Origin: Paenibacillus cremeus
GTDB lineage: Bacteria > Bacillota > Bacilli > Paenibacillales > NBRC-103111
Assembly (NCBI RefSeq): GCF_007786445.1
Contig: NZ_VNJI01000012.1
Location: 62,001-126,000 of the forward strand
Length of the DNA stretch: 64,000 nt
Direction: 5' to 3'
This document shows positions 53,189 through 60,209 of this stretch, piece by piece; the stretch's first letter is position 1; every line of letters begins with the position of its first letter. A program made the translations under genes and the position numbers. The notes below the pieces were generated by a model, which saw only the letters and a list, made by a program, of their open reading frames with translations, was not told where the DNA came from and searched no databases.

Positions 53189-55405
53189 CTATCGCCCTAC
53201 CGGATGCTCCTCCAGCTGATGGATAAAGCTCTTCCGCTTGACAACATAAAGCAGGACCAGCGCCGCTACGCCGTATCCGGCCAGGATCAAGGCATCTCTG
53301 GCAATCACTGCACTGCTTCCGATCGAGATCAGCTGTCTGAACCCTTCCACCGCGTAGGTCATCGGCAGCATCGGATGAATGAAGCCAAAAAATTTGGATT
53401 CCAGCTCCACCGGATACGATCCGCTGCTGGAGGTGAGCTGCAGCATTAAGATGACAATCGCCACGAACCGCCCTACATCACTTCCGAGCATCGAGATCAG
53501 CATGAACAAGATGGCCGTGAAAGCGAGGCCCAAGAGCACCGCAAAGCCATACATATGGAGAGCCGGAAGCACCGTTGGAATACCTAATCCCGTATGGAGC
53601 ACGAACACCGACAGCGCCGATTGGAACACGCTTACGGAGGCCAGCGCCAAGTATTTATTGGTCATGTAGGAGATCGGGCGCTTCGGCATCGACACCACTT
53701 TGTTTAAGTCGATCACGAAAAACAGCACCAGCGACCCGACCCACAGCGACAGCGCGATAAAATACGGCGCAAACCCCGTCCCGTTATTGGGCACGGGATG
53801 CAGATTCTGCTCGGTCACCTGCACCGGCGTGGTGATCGTGGCGATCCGTGCTTCGGCCTGGCCGTCCTGCGCGGCCATGCCCGCCGCCTCGCCGAGCTTC
53901 GCGGCGAGCTCCTGCTGGCCTGCGTGGATGTCCCGCAGGCCGCTAACCAGCTGCACGCTGCCGTCGTGGAGGCGCGTGGTGCCGTCCCGCAGCTGCTGGA
54001 AGCCGGCGCCGAAGGCATTGATGCCTTCGACCAGCGCCGTGCTGCCCTGCTGCAGCTGCTTCACCCCATCGGCCAGCTGCGTGAGCCGGCCGGACAAATC
54101 CTCGACCAGCTGCCGGTTCCGGTTCAGCTGGTCGACGACTTCGCGCACGGCGGCTTGCAGCGCCGTGAGCCCGCTTTGCAGCTGGCCGAGCTGCGCGTCC
54201 AGCTGCTGGCTGCCCTGGCGCAGCTGCGCGGCCGCCTGCGCCAGGCTAGTGCGCGCCTGGCCGAGCGACGCCAGCGCATCCGTGCGCGCCTGCTCCAGCT
54301 CGAGCCGGCGCGCCTCCGCGGCCTGCAGCTGCGCCACGGCGCTGCGGAAGCGCTCGCTGCCGCTGAGCTCCGCGACCTGCGCGGCGAGCGCCTGCAGGTC
54401 GGCCAGCGCGCCGTCCAGCTGCGCCTTCTGCTGGCGCAGGCGGTCGCCCACGGCGGCATCCCAGCTGCGCTGGAGCTCGTCGATGCGGCGGTTCGCGTCC
54501 TCGATCGCCGTCCCGGTCGCCGCCAGCGCGCTCAGGCTTTGCTTCAGCGTTTGGCCGCTTGCATCCAGCACCGCTCGCAGCTGCTCCGCCTGGGCCGCCA
54601 GCTTATTGATCGGGTCCAGCAGCTGCGCCAGCTGGCCATTCAGCTTGGCCACCGCATCCGCACCAAGGCTAGTCACCGTGTCGAGACGGATGATCCCGTT
54701 CTCCACTTGATTCGCGCCATTGAGAAGCTTGGTCAGCCCGTCCGACAACGGCCCCATGCCCGCCTGGGCCTGGCGCAGTCCTTCTTCCAGTGCCGTCGCC
54801 CCGTCCTGAGCCTGCTTCGTCCCTTCCGCAAGCTTCGCCGCGCCATCCGCAGCCTGCTTCAGCCCCTGCCCGCCATTGAGCACTTGGTCGAACAGTACGC
54901 GCAAATATTTCTCCGTCAGCTTTTGCTCCAATTCATGCGAGACATGATCCATCACGCTTCGCACGACCTTTACCCCGAGCATATTGGCCCCCTCGTTTAC
55001 CTGATACGACAGCTGGCTCGCCCTCGGCCGCGGCGTCCCCACACTGTAAGCCGTCTCCGAAAAATCCGCTGGAATCGTCAGCACCAAAAAATAGCTTAGC
55101 CGCTCAATTCCCATAGCTCCCGCTTCCGCTTTAACCTCCGTCCAATGGGTCTGGCCATCCGCTAACAGCTGGTCCGTTAGCTCCCTCCCCAGGTTGACCG
55201 GCTTGCCTCCCTGCTCCGTCCCCTGATCCTGATTGACGACCGCCAGCGGCAGCCGATGCAGCAGATCCGTCGGATTCCAAAACGCCCACAAATAAATAAA
55301 GCTATACATCAGCGGCAGCACCATTAAGCCTAGCACCGAGCGGCGAGCCATATTGGAGCCCCACATTTGCTTAATGTCGTGAATGGCCATCTGGAAGCCG
55401 TTCAT
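53189..55405 (-). CDS. YhgE/Pip domain membrane protein
   Basis: A 738-residue protein. One N-terminal membrane helix is followed by an extracytoplasmic region (residues 50-540) with a very long coiled coil rich in Gln, Ala and Leu (LAQAAAQLRQGSQQLDAQLG and similar; DGATALEEGLRQAQAGMGPL; LRDGTTRLHDGSVQL). Five or six helices in the C-terminal 200 residues resemble ABC-2 membrane domains. YhgE/Pip proteins include phage receptors and type VII secretion components; no ESX genes are near. The start at 55405 has AAGGAAGGGG upstream. Confidence 0.87.
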   Translation of the reverse strand: MNGFQMAIHDIKQMWGSNMARRSVLGLMVLPLMYSFIYLWAFWNPTDLLHRLPLAVVNQDQGTEQGGKPVNLGRELTDQLLADGQTHWTEVKAEAGAMGIERLSYFLVLTIPADFSETAYSVGTPRPRASQLSYQVNEGANMLGVKVVRSVMDHVSHELEQKLTEKYLRVLFDQVLNGGQGLKQAADGAAKLAEGTKQAQDGATALEEGLRQAQAGMGPLSDGLTKLLNGANQVENGIIRLDTVTSLGADAVAKLNGQLAQLLDPINKLAAQAEQLRAVLDASGQTLKQSLSALAATGTAIEDANRRIDELQRSWDAAVGDRLRQQKAQLDGALADLQALAAQVAELSGSERFRSAVAQLQAAEARRLELEQARTDALASLGQARTSLAQAAAQLRQGSQQLDAQLGQLQSGLTALQAAVREVVDQLNRNRQLVEDLSGRLTQLADGVKQLQQGSTALVEGINAFGAGFQQLRDGTTRLHDGSVQLVSGLRDIHAGQQELAAKLGEAAGMAAQDGQAEARIATITTPVQVTEQNLHPVPNNGTGFAPYFIALSLWVGSLVLFFVIDLNKVVSMPKRPISYMTNKYLALASVSVFQSALSVFVLHTGLGIPTVLPALHMYGFAVLLGLAFTAILFMLISMLGSDVGRFVAIVILMLQLTSSSGSYPVELESKFFGFIHPMLPMTYAVEGFRQLISIGSSAVIARDALILAGYGVAALVLLYVVKRKSFIHQLEEHPVGR

Positions 55406-55492
55406 GGCGTTCCCCTTCCTTTCTGCATTCCCCACCTTTAGCTCTAGTTAGTATTTGTCTGTCCAGCCAGCCTATCCAACTCAGACCAAGAC

Positions 55493-55542
55493 AAAAACCC
55501 CGCCAAAGAACCCAGGCTTAGCACCTCATTCCTTAACGGGGT
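55493..55542 (-). terminator. Terminator of the 24-codon gene
   Basis: ACCCCGTTAAGGAA (from 55542) pairs with TTCTTTGGCGGGGT (ending 55497), fully if G-U pairs are allowed, followed by T residues on the minus strand. It lies about 20 bases after the small open frame. Confidence 0.85.
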
Positions 55543-55562
55543 TTCAATTTTTCATGTATCGC

Positions 55563-55637
55563 TTAAAGAGCGATGCCAATCGCTTGTTGCAGCGAGTCAT
55601 CACTGTTTGCTGCGCTCAGAGCGGCATTGATTTGCAT
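55563..55637 (-). CDS. Candidate 24-residue peptide gene
   Basis: A short frame coding MQINAALSAANSDDSLQQAI plus GIAL. It has a complete gene frame: promoter (TTGTCA, 18 bases, TATAAT), a GAGGA ribosome site seven bases before ATG, and a strong terminator. The transcript would be about 170 bases. The start resembles the first residues of the YjfB family of putative motility proteins; the stop might come from a mutation of a Lys codon. Alternatives are a peptide signal, or a small RNA that happens to contain a frame. Confidence 0.6.
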   Translation of the reverse strand: MQINAALSAANSDDSLQQAIGIAL

Positions 55638-55672
55638 GGGATCATCCTCATTTACAAGATGGAATTTCGCCC

Positions 55673-55702
55673 ATTATACTGAAAAAAGGGTGAATCTGAC
55701 AA
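55673..55702 (-). promoter_or_regulatory. Sigma-A promoter of the 24-codon gene
   Basis: TTGTCA (55702-55697), an 18-base spacer and TATAAT (55678-55673). It lies back to back with the plus-strand gene at 55716. Confidence 0.75.
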
Positions 55703-55715
55703 CCGAGGTGCCGCG

Positions 55716-56000
55716 ATGTTCGGAAATCATAGTGTAAGTATGAATTATGCCGTTGTAACGGTTTTGGCAATTGGTGCGATTCTGTGGATCCTAGGGGCGC
55801 TGAAGCAGCGCCGCCGCCGCGGGCCTTTTGCTCCGTCCAAAAAGAAGCTTTCAATGCAAAAACAAAGCTGCTCCTACTGTCGCCGCAAAGTCAATCCCAA
55901 AGAGCTCTCGTTCTATTCCGCCCCCGCTCATGGCAAAGTAATCGGCGTATGCAAAGCCTGCAAGCCGCAGGCCGAACGGCAATCTCTGCTTCGACTTTAG
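55716..56000 (+). CDS. Small membrane protein with zinc ribbon
   Basis: A 94-residue protein. One membrane helix at residues 10-28 (YAVVTVLAIGAILWILGAL), a basic stretch (KQRRRRGPF), then a zinc ribbon with CSYCRRK and VCKACK. GAGGTG lies five bases before ATG. Function unknown. It overlaps the promoter of the divergent 24-codon gene and ends just before a bidirectional terminator. Confidence 0.65.
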   Translation: MFGNHSVSMNYAVVTVLAIGAILWILGALKQRRRRGPFAPSKKKLSMQKQSCSYCRRKVNPKELSFYSAPAHGKVIGVCKACKPQAERQSLLRL

Positions 56001-56013
56001 CTTGCTCGAACAT

Positions 56014-56046
56014 AAAAAGAAGCCCCGGACATCCGGGACTTCTTCT
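56014..56046. terminator. Bidirectional terminator after tRNA-Leu and the zinc-ribbon gene
   Basis: AGAAGCCCCGG (56018-56028) pairs with CCGGGACTTCT (56033-56043) with a G-U pair; T residues follow on the minus strand and partly on the plus strand. Confidence 0.75.
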
Positions 56047-56059
56047 TGGTCGATCTGTA

Positions 56060-56142
56060 TGCGGTTGAGAGGACTCGAACCTCCACGGGCGTAAGCCCAC
56101 TACCCCCTCAAGATAGCGTGTCTGCCATTCCACCACAACCGC
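56060..56142 (-). tRNA. tRNA-Leu (GAG)
   Basis: An 83-base class II tRNA. The acceptor GCGGTTG pairs with CAACCGC; the anticodon loop is TTGAGGG with anticodon GAG (reads CUC, CUU); the T arm is GAGGTTCGAGTCCTC. CCA is not encoded. It reads the same codon type as the T-box specifier at 13550. Confidence 0.95.
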
Positions 56143-56220
56143 TCGTACTAGGAATCATTATAGCGCGTTCCAGCGCAAGAGTAAAGGGATTTGGTCTGGC
56201 ATTTTTTTGCCCCTGCTCTT

Positions 56221-56339
56221 TATGACCCGTAGGGGATACTCTTCGTTTCACTCCGAGACTGCGAAGCCTCTGCTAACGAAGCCTTGCTCCGACGAACCCT
56301 TCGGGTTCTCACCCCTACTTACTATGACCCGTAGGGGAT
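56221..56339. repeat. Duplicated 3' end of tRNA-Glu
   Basis: TATGACCCGTAGGGGAT is present at 56323-56339, as the 3' part of tRNA-Glu, and again exactly at 56221-56237, where the rest of the tRNA is missing. The 85 bases between hold short CTTCG-type inverted repeats and a GAACCCTTCGGGTTC hairpin. Confidence 0.75.
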
Positions 56340-56396
56340 TCGAACCCCTGTTACCTCCGTGAAAGGGAGGTGTCTTAACCCCTTGACCAACGGGCC
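56325..56396 (-). tRNA. tRNA-Glu (UUC)
   Basis: A 72-base tRNA. The acceptor GGCCCGT pairs with ACGGGTC; the anticodon loop is CTTTCAC with anticodon TTC; the T arm GGGGTTCGAATCCCC is intact. CCA is not encoded. Confidence 0.95.
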
Positions 56397-56565
56397 ATGC
56401 CATTCATAACGGCCGCCCTCTCGAGCGACAAAAGTTATTATATCGGATGGACTAGCGAATGACAAGACTTTTTTGCCGAAAAAGCTCGCTTCATGGCTTG
56501 GAAATTGATGGTGTGTTACAATCGCGATAAGGAGCTTTTTGCATAACAGAACTGAGGTGTTTCCT

Positions 56566-57498
56566 ATGCTGCTTTACGAACAATCCACCGGGAAGGTGAG
56601 CAGAACCGATATCCGGCGCCCGAACGACAATGAAACGGTCTGGATTCATCTGGTCGATGCACGGCCGGAGGACGTCGAATTCACGCTTCGCGACACGTTT
56701 GGCTGTCATCCGCTAGTTGTCGAGGATTGCATCAAGCTGAATCAACGCCCCAAGATGGATCGCTACAAGGACCATATTTTCATCACGTTCTTCGCGCTTA
56801 CCGATAAGAATTTGGCCACCGAAGAGATCGGCATCGTCATTGGCCGGAATTATGTCGTCAGCATTAGCAAAAAGCCGCTTCTCATGATGGACGCGCTCAG
56901 TGAGCACTTTTTAAAAATGGAAGGAAGCATGGCGCATCCCGGCGGCATTTTGTACCGCATCTTGGATCGCTGCGTCGATGACTATACAAGCATCATCAAT
57001 CTGGTTGAGGACCGCATGGACCGAATGGAGCGCACCGTGTTCCGTAATCCTTACGTTCGGGTCGCGCAGGAAATTTTTCAACTGAAACGGATGATTCATC
57101 ATTTGCGCCGCATTATTGTGGAGGAAAAAACGATCCTCGGCGCCATCAGCCACCAAAACTTCCCTTATATGAAGCAGGAAGCGGACGTTTACTTCATCGA
57201 CATTTACGATCATATTTCCCGGGTAATCGACTCACTCGACATTTTTCGCGAATCTCTTACTGGTCTGCTGGAGCTGCAGATGAGCATGAAATCCGACCGG
57301 ATGAACGAAACCATGAAAACCTTGACGGTGATGAGCTCGATTTTTCTTCCGCTTATCTTTGTGGTGGGGCTGTACGGCATGAATTTCAAATTCATCCCCG
57401 AGCTGAGCTGGGATTACGGCTATGCTTATGTCTGGATCGTGATGATCTGTATCACTTTGCTAATGTATCGTATTTTCAAATGGAAAAAATGGCTCTAG
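56566..57498 (+). CDS. corA: CorA family magnesium transporter
   Basis: A 310-residue divalent cation channel. The cytoplasmic funnel has about 245 residues with long helices; two C-terminal membrane helices follow, with the selectivity motif GMN in VVGLYGMNF and a basic end (FKWKKWL). ATG 56566 follows GAGGTG by six bases; the upstream ATG at 56539 has no site. It probably imports magnesium, though some CorA proteins carry cobalt or nickel. Confidence 0.93.
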   Translation: MLLYEQSTGKVSRTDIRRPNDNETVWIHLVDARPEDVEFTLRDTFGCHPLVVEDCIKLNQRPKMDRYKDHIFITFFALTDKNLATEEIGIVIGRNYVVSISKKPLLMMDALSEHFLKMEGSMAHPGGILYRILDRCVDDYTSIINLVEDRMDRMERTVFRNPYVRVAQEIFQLKRMIHHLRRIIVEEKTILGAISHQNFPYMKQEADVYFIDIYDHISRVIDSLDIFRESLTGLLELQMSMKSDRMNETMKTLTVMSSIFLPLIFVVGLYGMNFKFIPELSWDYGYAYVWIVMICITLLMYRIFKWKKWL

Positions 57499-57510
57499 CC
57501 CATTCGCGGT

Positions 57511-58521
57511 TCATTCATACCCGTTCGGGTTGTTGACCTGCCATCTCCACGCGTCTGCGCACATGTCCTCCAGCCCTTTTTCCGCCGTCCAGCCGAGCTC
57601 GTTCTTCGCTTTCGCCGGGTCTGCGTAGCTGCACGCAACATCGCCCGGTCTGCGGTCTACAATCACATAAGGGATTGCTCGGCCGGAAGCTTTCTCTAAG
57701 GCATGTACCATCTGCAGCACGCTATACCCGTTGCCCGTTCCTAGATTATAGGCCTCGACACCGGCAGCAGACTGGACTTTTTCCAGCGCTTTGAGATGTC
57801 CTTTGGCCAGATCGACGACATGAATGTAATCCCGCACTCCCGTGCCATCCACCGTCGGATAATCGTTGCCGAACACCTTAAGCTCCTTCAATTTACCTAC
57901 CGCTACCTGCGTGATGTAAGGCATTAAATTATTCGGAAGCCCTTCCGGATCTTCCCCGATCCGTCCGCTCTCATGAGCGCCAATCGGATTAAAATAGCGC
58001 AGCAGCGCGATGCTCCATTCCGGATCGGAAACGTGCAGATCGCGAAGGATTTGCTCCAGCATGAGCTTGGTTTGGCCATAGGGATTGGTCGCCGCGAGCG
58101 AAAAGTCTTCTCTCACCGGCGAGCGTTCCGATATTCCGTATACCGTAGCGGAGGAGCTGAACACCAGCTTTTTCACTTTGTACTTCCGCATCAGCCCGCA
58201 CAGCACCAACGTACCGGTAATATTGTTGTGATAATAGCGAAGCGGCTGCTGCACGGACTCCCCTACCGCCTTCAATCCAGCAAAATGGATCACCGCGTCG
58301 ATCTGATTCTCAGAAAATACTTTTTCAAGTCCTTCCGCATCCAGCAAATCTACATGGTACTGTTTCACCGGCTTGCCGGTAATTTCTTGGACGCGCTTTA
58401 AGGCCTCCGGCTTGCTATTCGAGCCATTATCCACGACGATCACGTCGTATTGTGCATTCAGCAGCTCTACACACGTGTGACTCCCTATGTACCCCGCTCC
58501 ACCGGTCACCAAAATCGCCAT
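57511..58521 (-). CDS. galE: UDP-glucose 4-epimerase
   Basis: A 336-residue short-chain dehydrogenase that interconverts UDP-glucose and UDP-galactose. The NAD motif is [13 protein letters not shown]; the catalytic Ser/Thr lies in FSSSATVYG; YxxxK is YGQTK. The C-terminal [13 protein letters not shown] is typical. The start at 58521 follows GGAGTG by six bases. It could supply UDP-galactose to the glycosyltransferases in this window. Confidence 0.95.
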   Translation of the reverse strand: MAILVTGGAGYIGSHTCVELLNAQYDVIVVDNGSNSKPEALKRVQEITGKPVKQYHVDLLDAEGLEKVFSENQIDAVIHFAGLKAVGESVQQPLRYYHNNITGTLVLCGLMRKYKVKKLVFSSSATVYGISERSPVREDFSLAATNPYGQTKLMLEQILRDLHVSDPEWSIALLRYFNPIGAHESGRIGEDPEGLPNNLMPYITQVAVGKLKELKVFGNDYPTVDGTGVRDYIHVVDLAKGHLKALEKVQSAAGVEAYNLGTGNGYSVLQMVHALEKASGRAIPYVIVDRRPGDVACSYADPAKAKNELGWTAEKGLEDMCADAWRWQVNNPNGYE

Positions 58522-58639
58522 TTGACCCACTCCGTTCATTATTCGTATCGTTCATACCTCTATTCTATCATAATGGGAATGGCTGATTTTATAAAGAATG
58601 CTTTTTTATTCTACTTCCAAGCGCAGCAGCACTCCGCTG

Positions 58640-58671
58640 CTCCGACGCCCCCTCTTCTCGGGTTCTTACCC
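58640..58671. repeat. Copy B of a post-tRNA repeat element
   Basis: Starts CTCCGACG and contains TCGGGTTCT and TACCC, resembling 56287-56314 behind tRNA-Glu, which starts CTCCGACG and contains TCGGGTTCTCACCC. Both lie 3' of a tRNA gene on the minus strand. Confidence 0.55.
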
Positions 58672-58691
58672 TCTCTGTCTCCTGACATAAC

Positions 58692-58716
58692 AAAAAAACC
58701 GCCTTACGGCGGTTCT
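58692..58716 (-). terminator. Terminator of the tRNA-Asn/tRNA-Ser unit
   Basis: AACCGCC (58697-58703) and GGCGGTT (58708-58714) form a tight hairpin, followed by seven T on the minus strand. Confidence 0.88.
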
Positions 58717-58728
58717 TTGTTATGTATA

Positions 58729-58816
58729 CGGAGAGAGAGGGATTCGAACCCTCGCACCACTTACGCAGTCTAACCCCTTAGCAGAGGGTCCCCTTGAGCC
58801 ACTTGGGTATCTCTCC
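58729..58816 (-). tRNA. tRNA-Ser (GCU)
   Basis: An 88-base class II tRNA. Acceptor GGAGAGA/TCTCTCC; anticodon loop CTGCTAA with GCT; long variable arm; T arm GAGGGTTCGAATCCCTC. CCA is not encoded. Confidence 0.95.
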
Positions 58817-58825
58817 AAAAAGTAA

Positions 58826-58901
58826 TGGCTCCCCGAACAGGACTCGAACCTGTGACAACTCGATTAACAGTCGAGTGCTCTACCAACTGAGCTATCAGGG
58901 A
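58826..58901 (-). tRNA. tRNA-Asn (GUU)
   Basis: A 76-base tRNA with encoded CCA. The anticodon loop is CTGTTAA with GTT; the D arm GCTCAGTTGGTAGAGC and T arm CAGGTTCGAGTCCTG are standard. It lies 9 bases before tRNA-Ser in one transcript. Confidence 0.95.
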
Positions 58902-58919
58902 ACGGTAATTCATAATTTA

Positions 58920-59396
58920 TCACGATTGTTGGACTAAGTCAAGCGCAAGCAGCTTCAATTTACCCTTGCAATGGCCGCACACATATTTCTTCGGGTCGGC
59001 CTTCCTTTTACGCATATACTCGGCTCTGCAGCTTACACACACCAGCTTGTACCGGTATGGCTCCTTCCGCTGCAGCGACTGAGGAAGCGATCGGCAGTAC
59101 CGTGTTCCGCCTACCTTTTCCAGTAGTTCTTTAAAATCATCATCCCGATGCTGGTAGCCCTGCTTTAATAGATGCAAGTGATAGTGGCACAGCTCGTGCT
59201 TGATGATTTTCTCCACGTCAGCGGGACCGAATTGTTCATACTGCAGCCAGCTGATCTCAATGTCATGCGTGCGGGTAAAATATCTCCCCCCCGTAGACCG
59301 CAGCCTGCGATTGAAGCTCGCCCGATGCTTAAATGGACGTCCAAACGATGACAGCGATATGTTCTCCACCCACAGCTGAAGCTGCCGGTCATCCAT
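58920..59396 (-). CDS. SprT family protein (metalloprotease-like)
   Basis: A 158-residue protein of the SprT/YdcK family. The zinc motif HELCHYHLHLL (HExxH type with third His) lies near residue 68. A C-terminal zinc ribbon has CVSCRAEY and CGHCKGKL. The function in bacteria is unknown. Position next to cmpA and tex is as in Bacillus subtilis. Start at ATG 59396 with AGAGAGG 12 bases upstream; TTG 59408 is possible. Confidence 0.87.
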   Translation of the reverse strand: MDDRQLQLWVENISLSSFGRPFKHRASFNRRLRSTGGRYFTRTHDIEISWLQYEQFGPADVEKIIKHELCHYHLHLLKQGYQHRDDDFKELLEKVGGTRYCRSLPQSLQRKEPYRYKLVCVSCRAEYMRKRKADPKKYVCGHCKGKLKLLALDLVQQS

Positions 59397-59530
59397 CCGT
59401 GTTCCCAACCTCTCTATGGTTTCTCACTTGAATTGTAACCACTGATTAGGCTACACTGTCAAGTAGGAATTATGATTTTTCGGACAAGTCGACCATTTTC
59501 TTAAAAGGAACGAGAGGAGCACTTCCCACT

Positions 59531-59887
59531 ATGTTTGAAAAAAAATACGCCCTGCTGAAGCTGAATGACACGCTCGAATTTGTGGAAATGCCCGCCACAC
59601 ATATGTATCAGCTCGGTGCGCTGAATCAGCGCCTGCATAAGGAGCTGAGCAAGCTTACGGCGACCGAGGTTCCGGCCCTCCCGACGTTTATCGCCGAATT
59701 TGACCAGCTCGAAATCGTTCATCCGGATTATGCCGTGCAGCATGGTCTGGAGTACATCAACCGCCTTGAACAAAAGTTTGCCTCCATCGAGGAAAAAGAA
59801 TACCCGCTCATTTCCCTTCTAACCGAAATTCGGGCGTTACAAGCCCAACTCGAGCAGTGGTACGAAGAAGAAGCGGATTTCGCCTAA
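59531..59887 (+). CDS. Hypothetical protein
   Basis: A 118-residue soluble protein (start MFEKKYALLKLNDTLEFVEM). Acidic, with a helical C-terminus (RALQAQLEQWYEEEADFA). No membrane segment or cysteine motif. I do not recognise it. GAGGAG lies 11 bases before ATG. Probably expressed, because it has a good ribosome site and a frame filled to the cmpA region. Confidence 0.65.
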   Translation: MFEKKYALLKLNDTLEFVEMPATHMYQLGALNQRLHKELSKLTATEVPALPTFIAEFDQLEIVHPDYAVQHGLEYINRLEQKFASIEEKEYPLISLLTEIRALQAQLEQWYEEEADFA

Positions 59888-59979
59888 ACGCAATGCAGCT
59901 GATCACCTGTGGACTTGCACCCAAACGCCCTTCCATCCATAAGCTATCATACAGCTAGAACGGGAAGGGACTGATGGGC

Positions 59980-60126
59980 TTGCCACAATGGCTTTGCAAC
60001 CAACTGATGCGTGCCTTTTACAACAAAAATCACCGGCAAATTCGTTTATTGAACGATTGCTGGTTTTTTTACCGAACGAGACGAAGCGACGCGGAATCCT
60101 CGACCACACCATCGCAGCAACCATAA
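59980..60126 (+). CDS. cmpA: Cortex morphogenetic protein CmpA
   Basis: A 48-residue protein, short enough to be missed by usual cut-offs. From TTG 59980 it reads MPQWLCNQLMRAFYNKNHRQ and then IRLLNDCWFFYR, matching CmpA of Bacillus, which in Bacillus subtilis restrains cortex assembly until coat proteins are in place and is made in the mother cell. AAGGGA lies nine bases before TTG; the ATG at 59974 is too close to it. The tail (RTRRSDAESSTTPS) is longer than in Bacillus. Neighbours sprT and tex fit the known order. Confidence 0.87.
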   Translation: MPQWLCNQLMRAFYNKNHRQIRLLNDCWFFYRTRRSDAESSTTPSQQP

Positions 60127-60144
60127 TCCAACGGATAAAACAAC

Positions 60145-60208
60145 AATAGAGCATCAGCCCCAGCGGAAGGATCCACGTTCCTCCACTACGGCTAATGCTC
60201 TATTTTTT
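60145..60208 (+). terminator. Terminator of cmpA
   Basis: AATAGAGCATCAGCC (60145-60159) pairs with GGCTAATGCTCTATT (60190-60204), one mismatch, followed by six T. Confidence 0.85.
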
Positions 60209-60209
60209 A

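Noticed and set aside
53798..55099. Plus-strand open frame of 433 codons
   Set aside because: It is the antisense of the GC-rich coiled-coil part of the YhgE gene; composition is driven by that gene.
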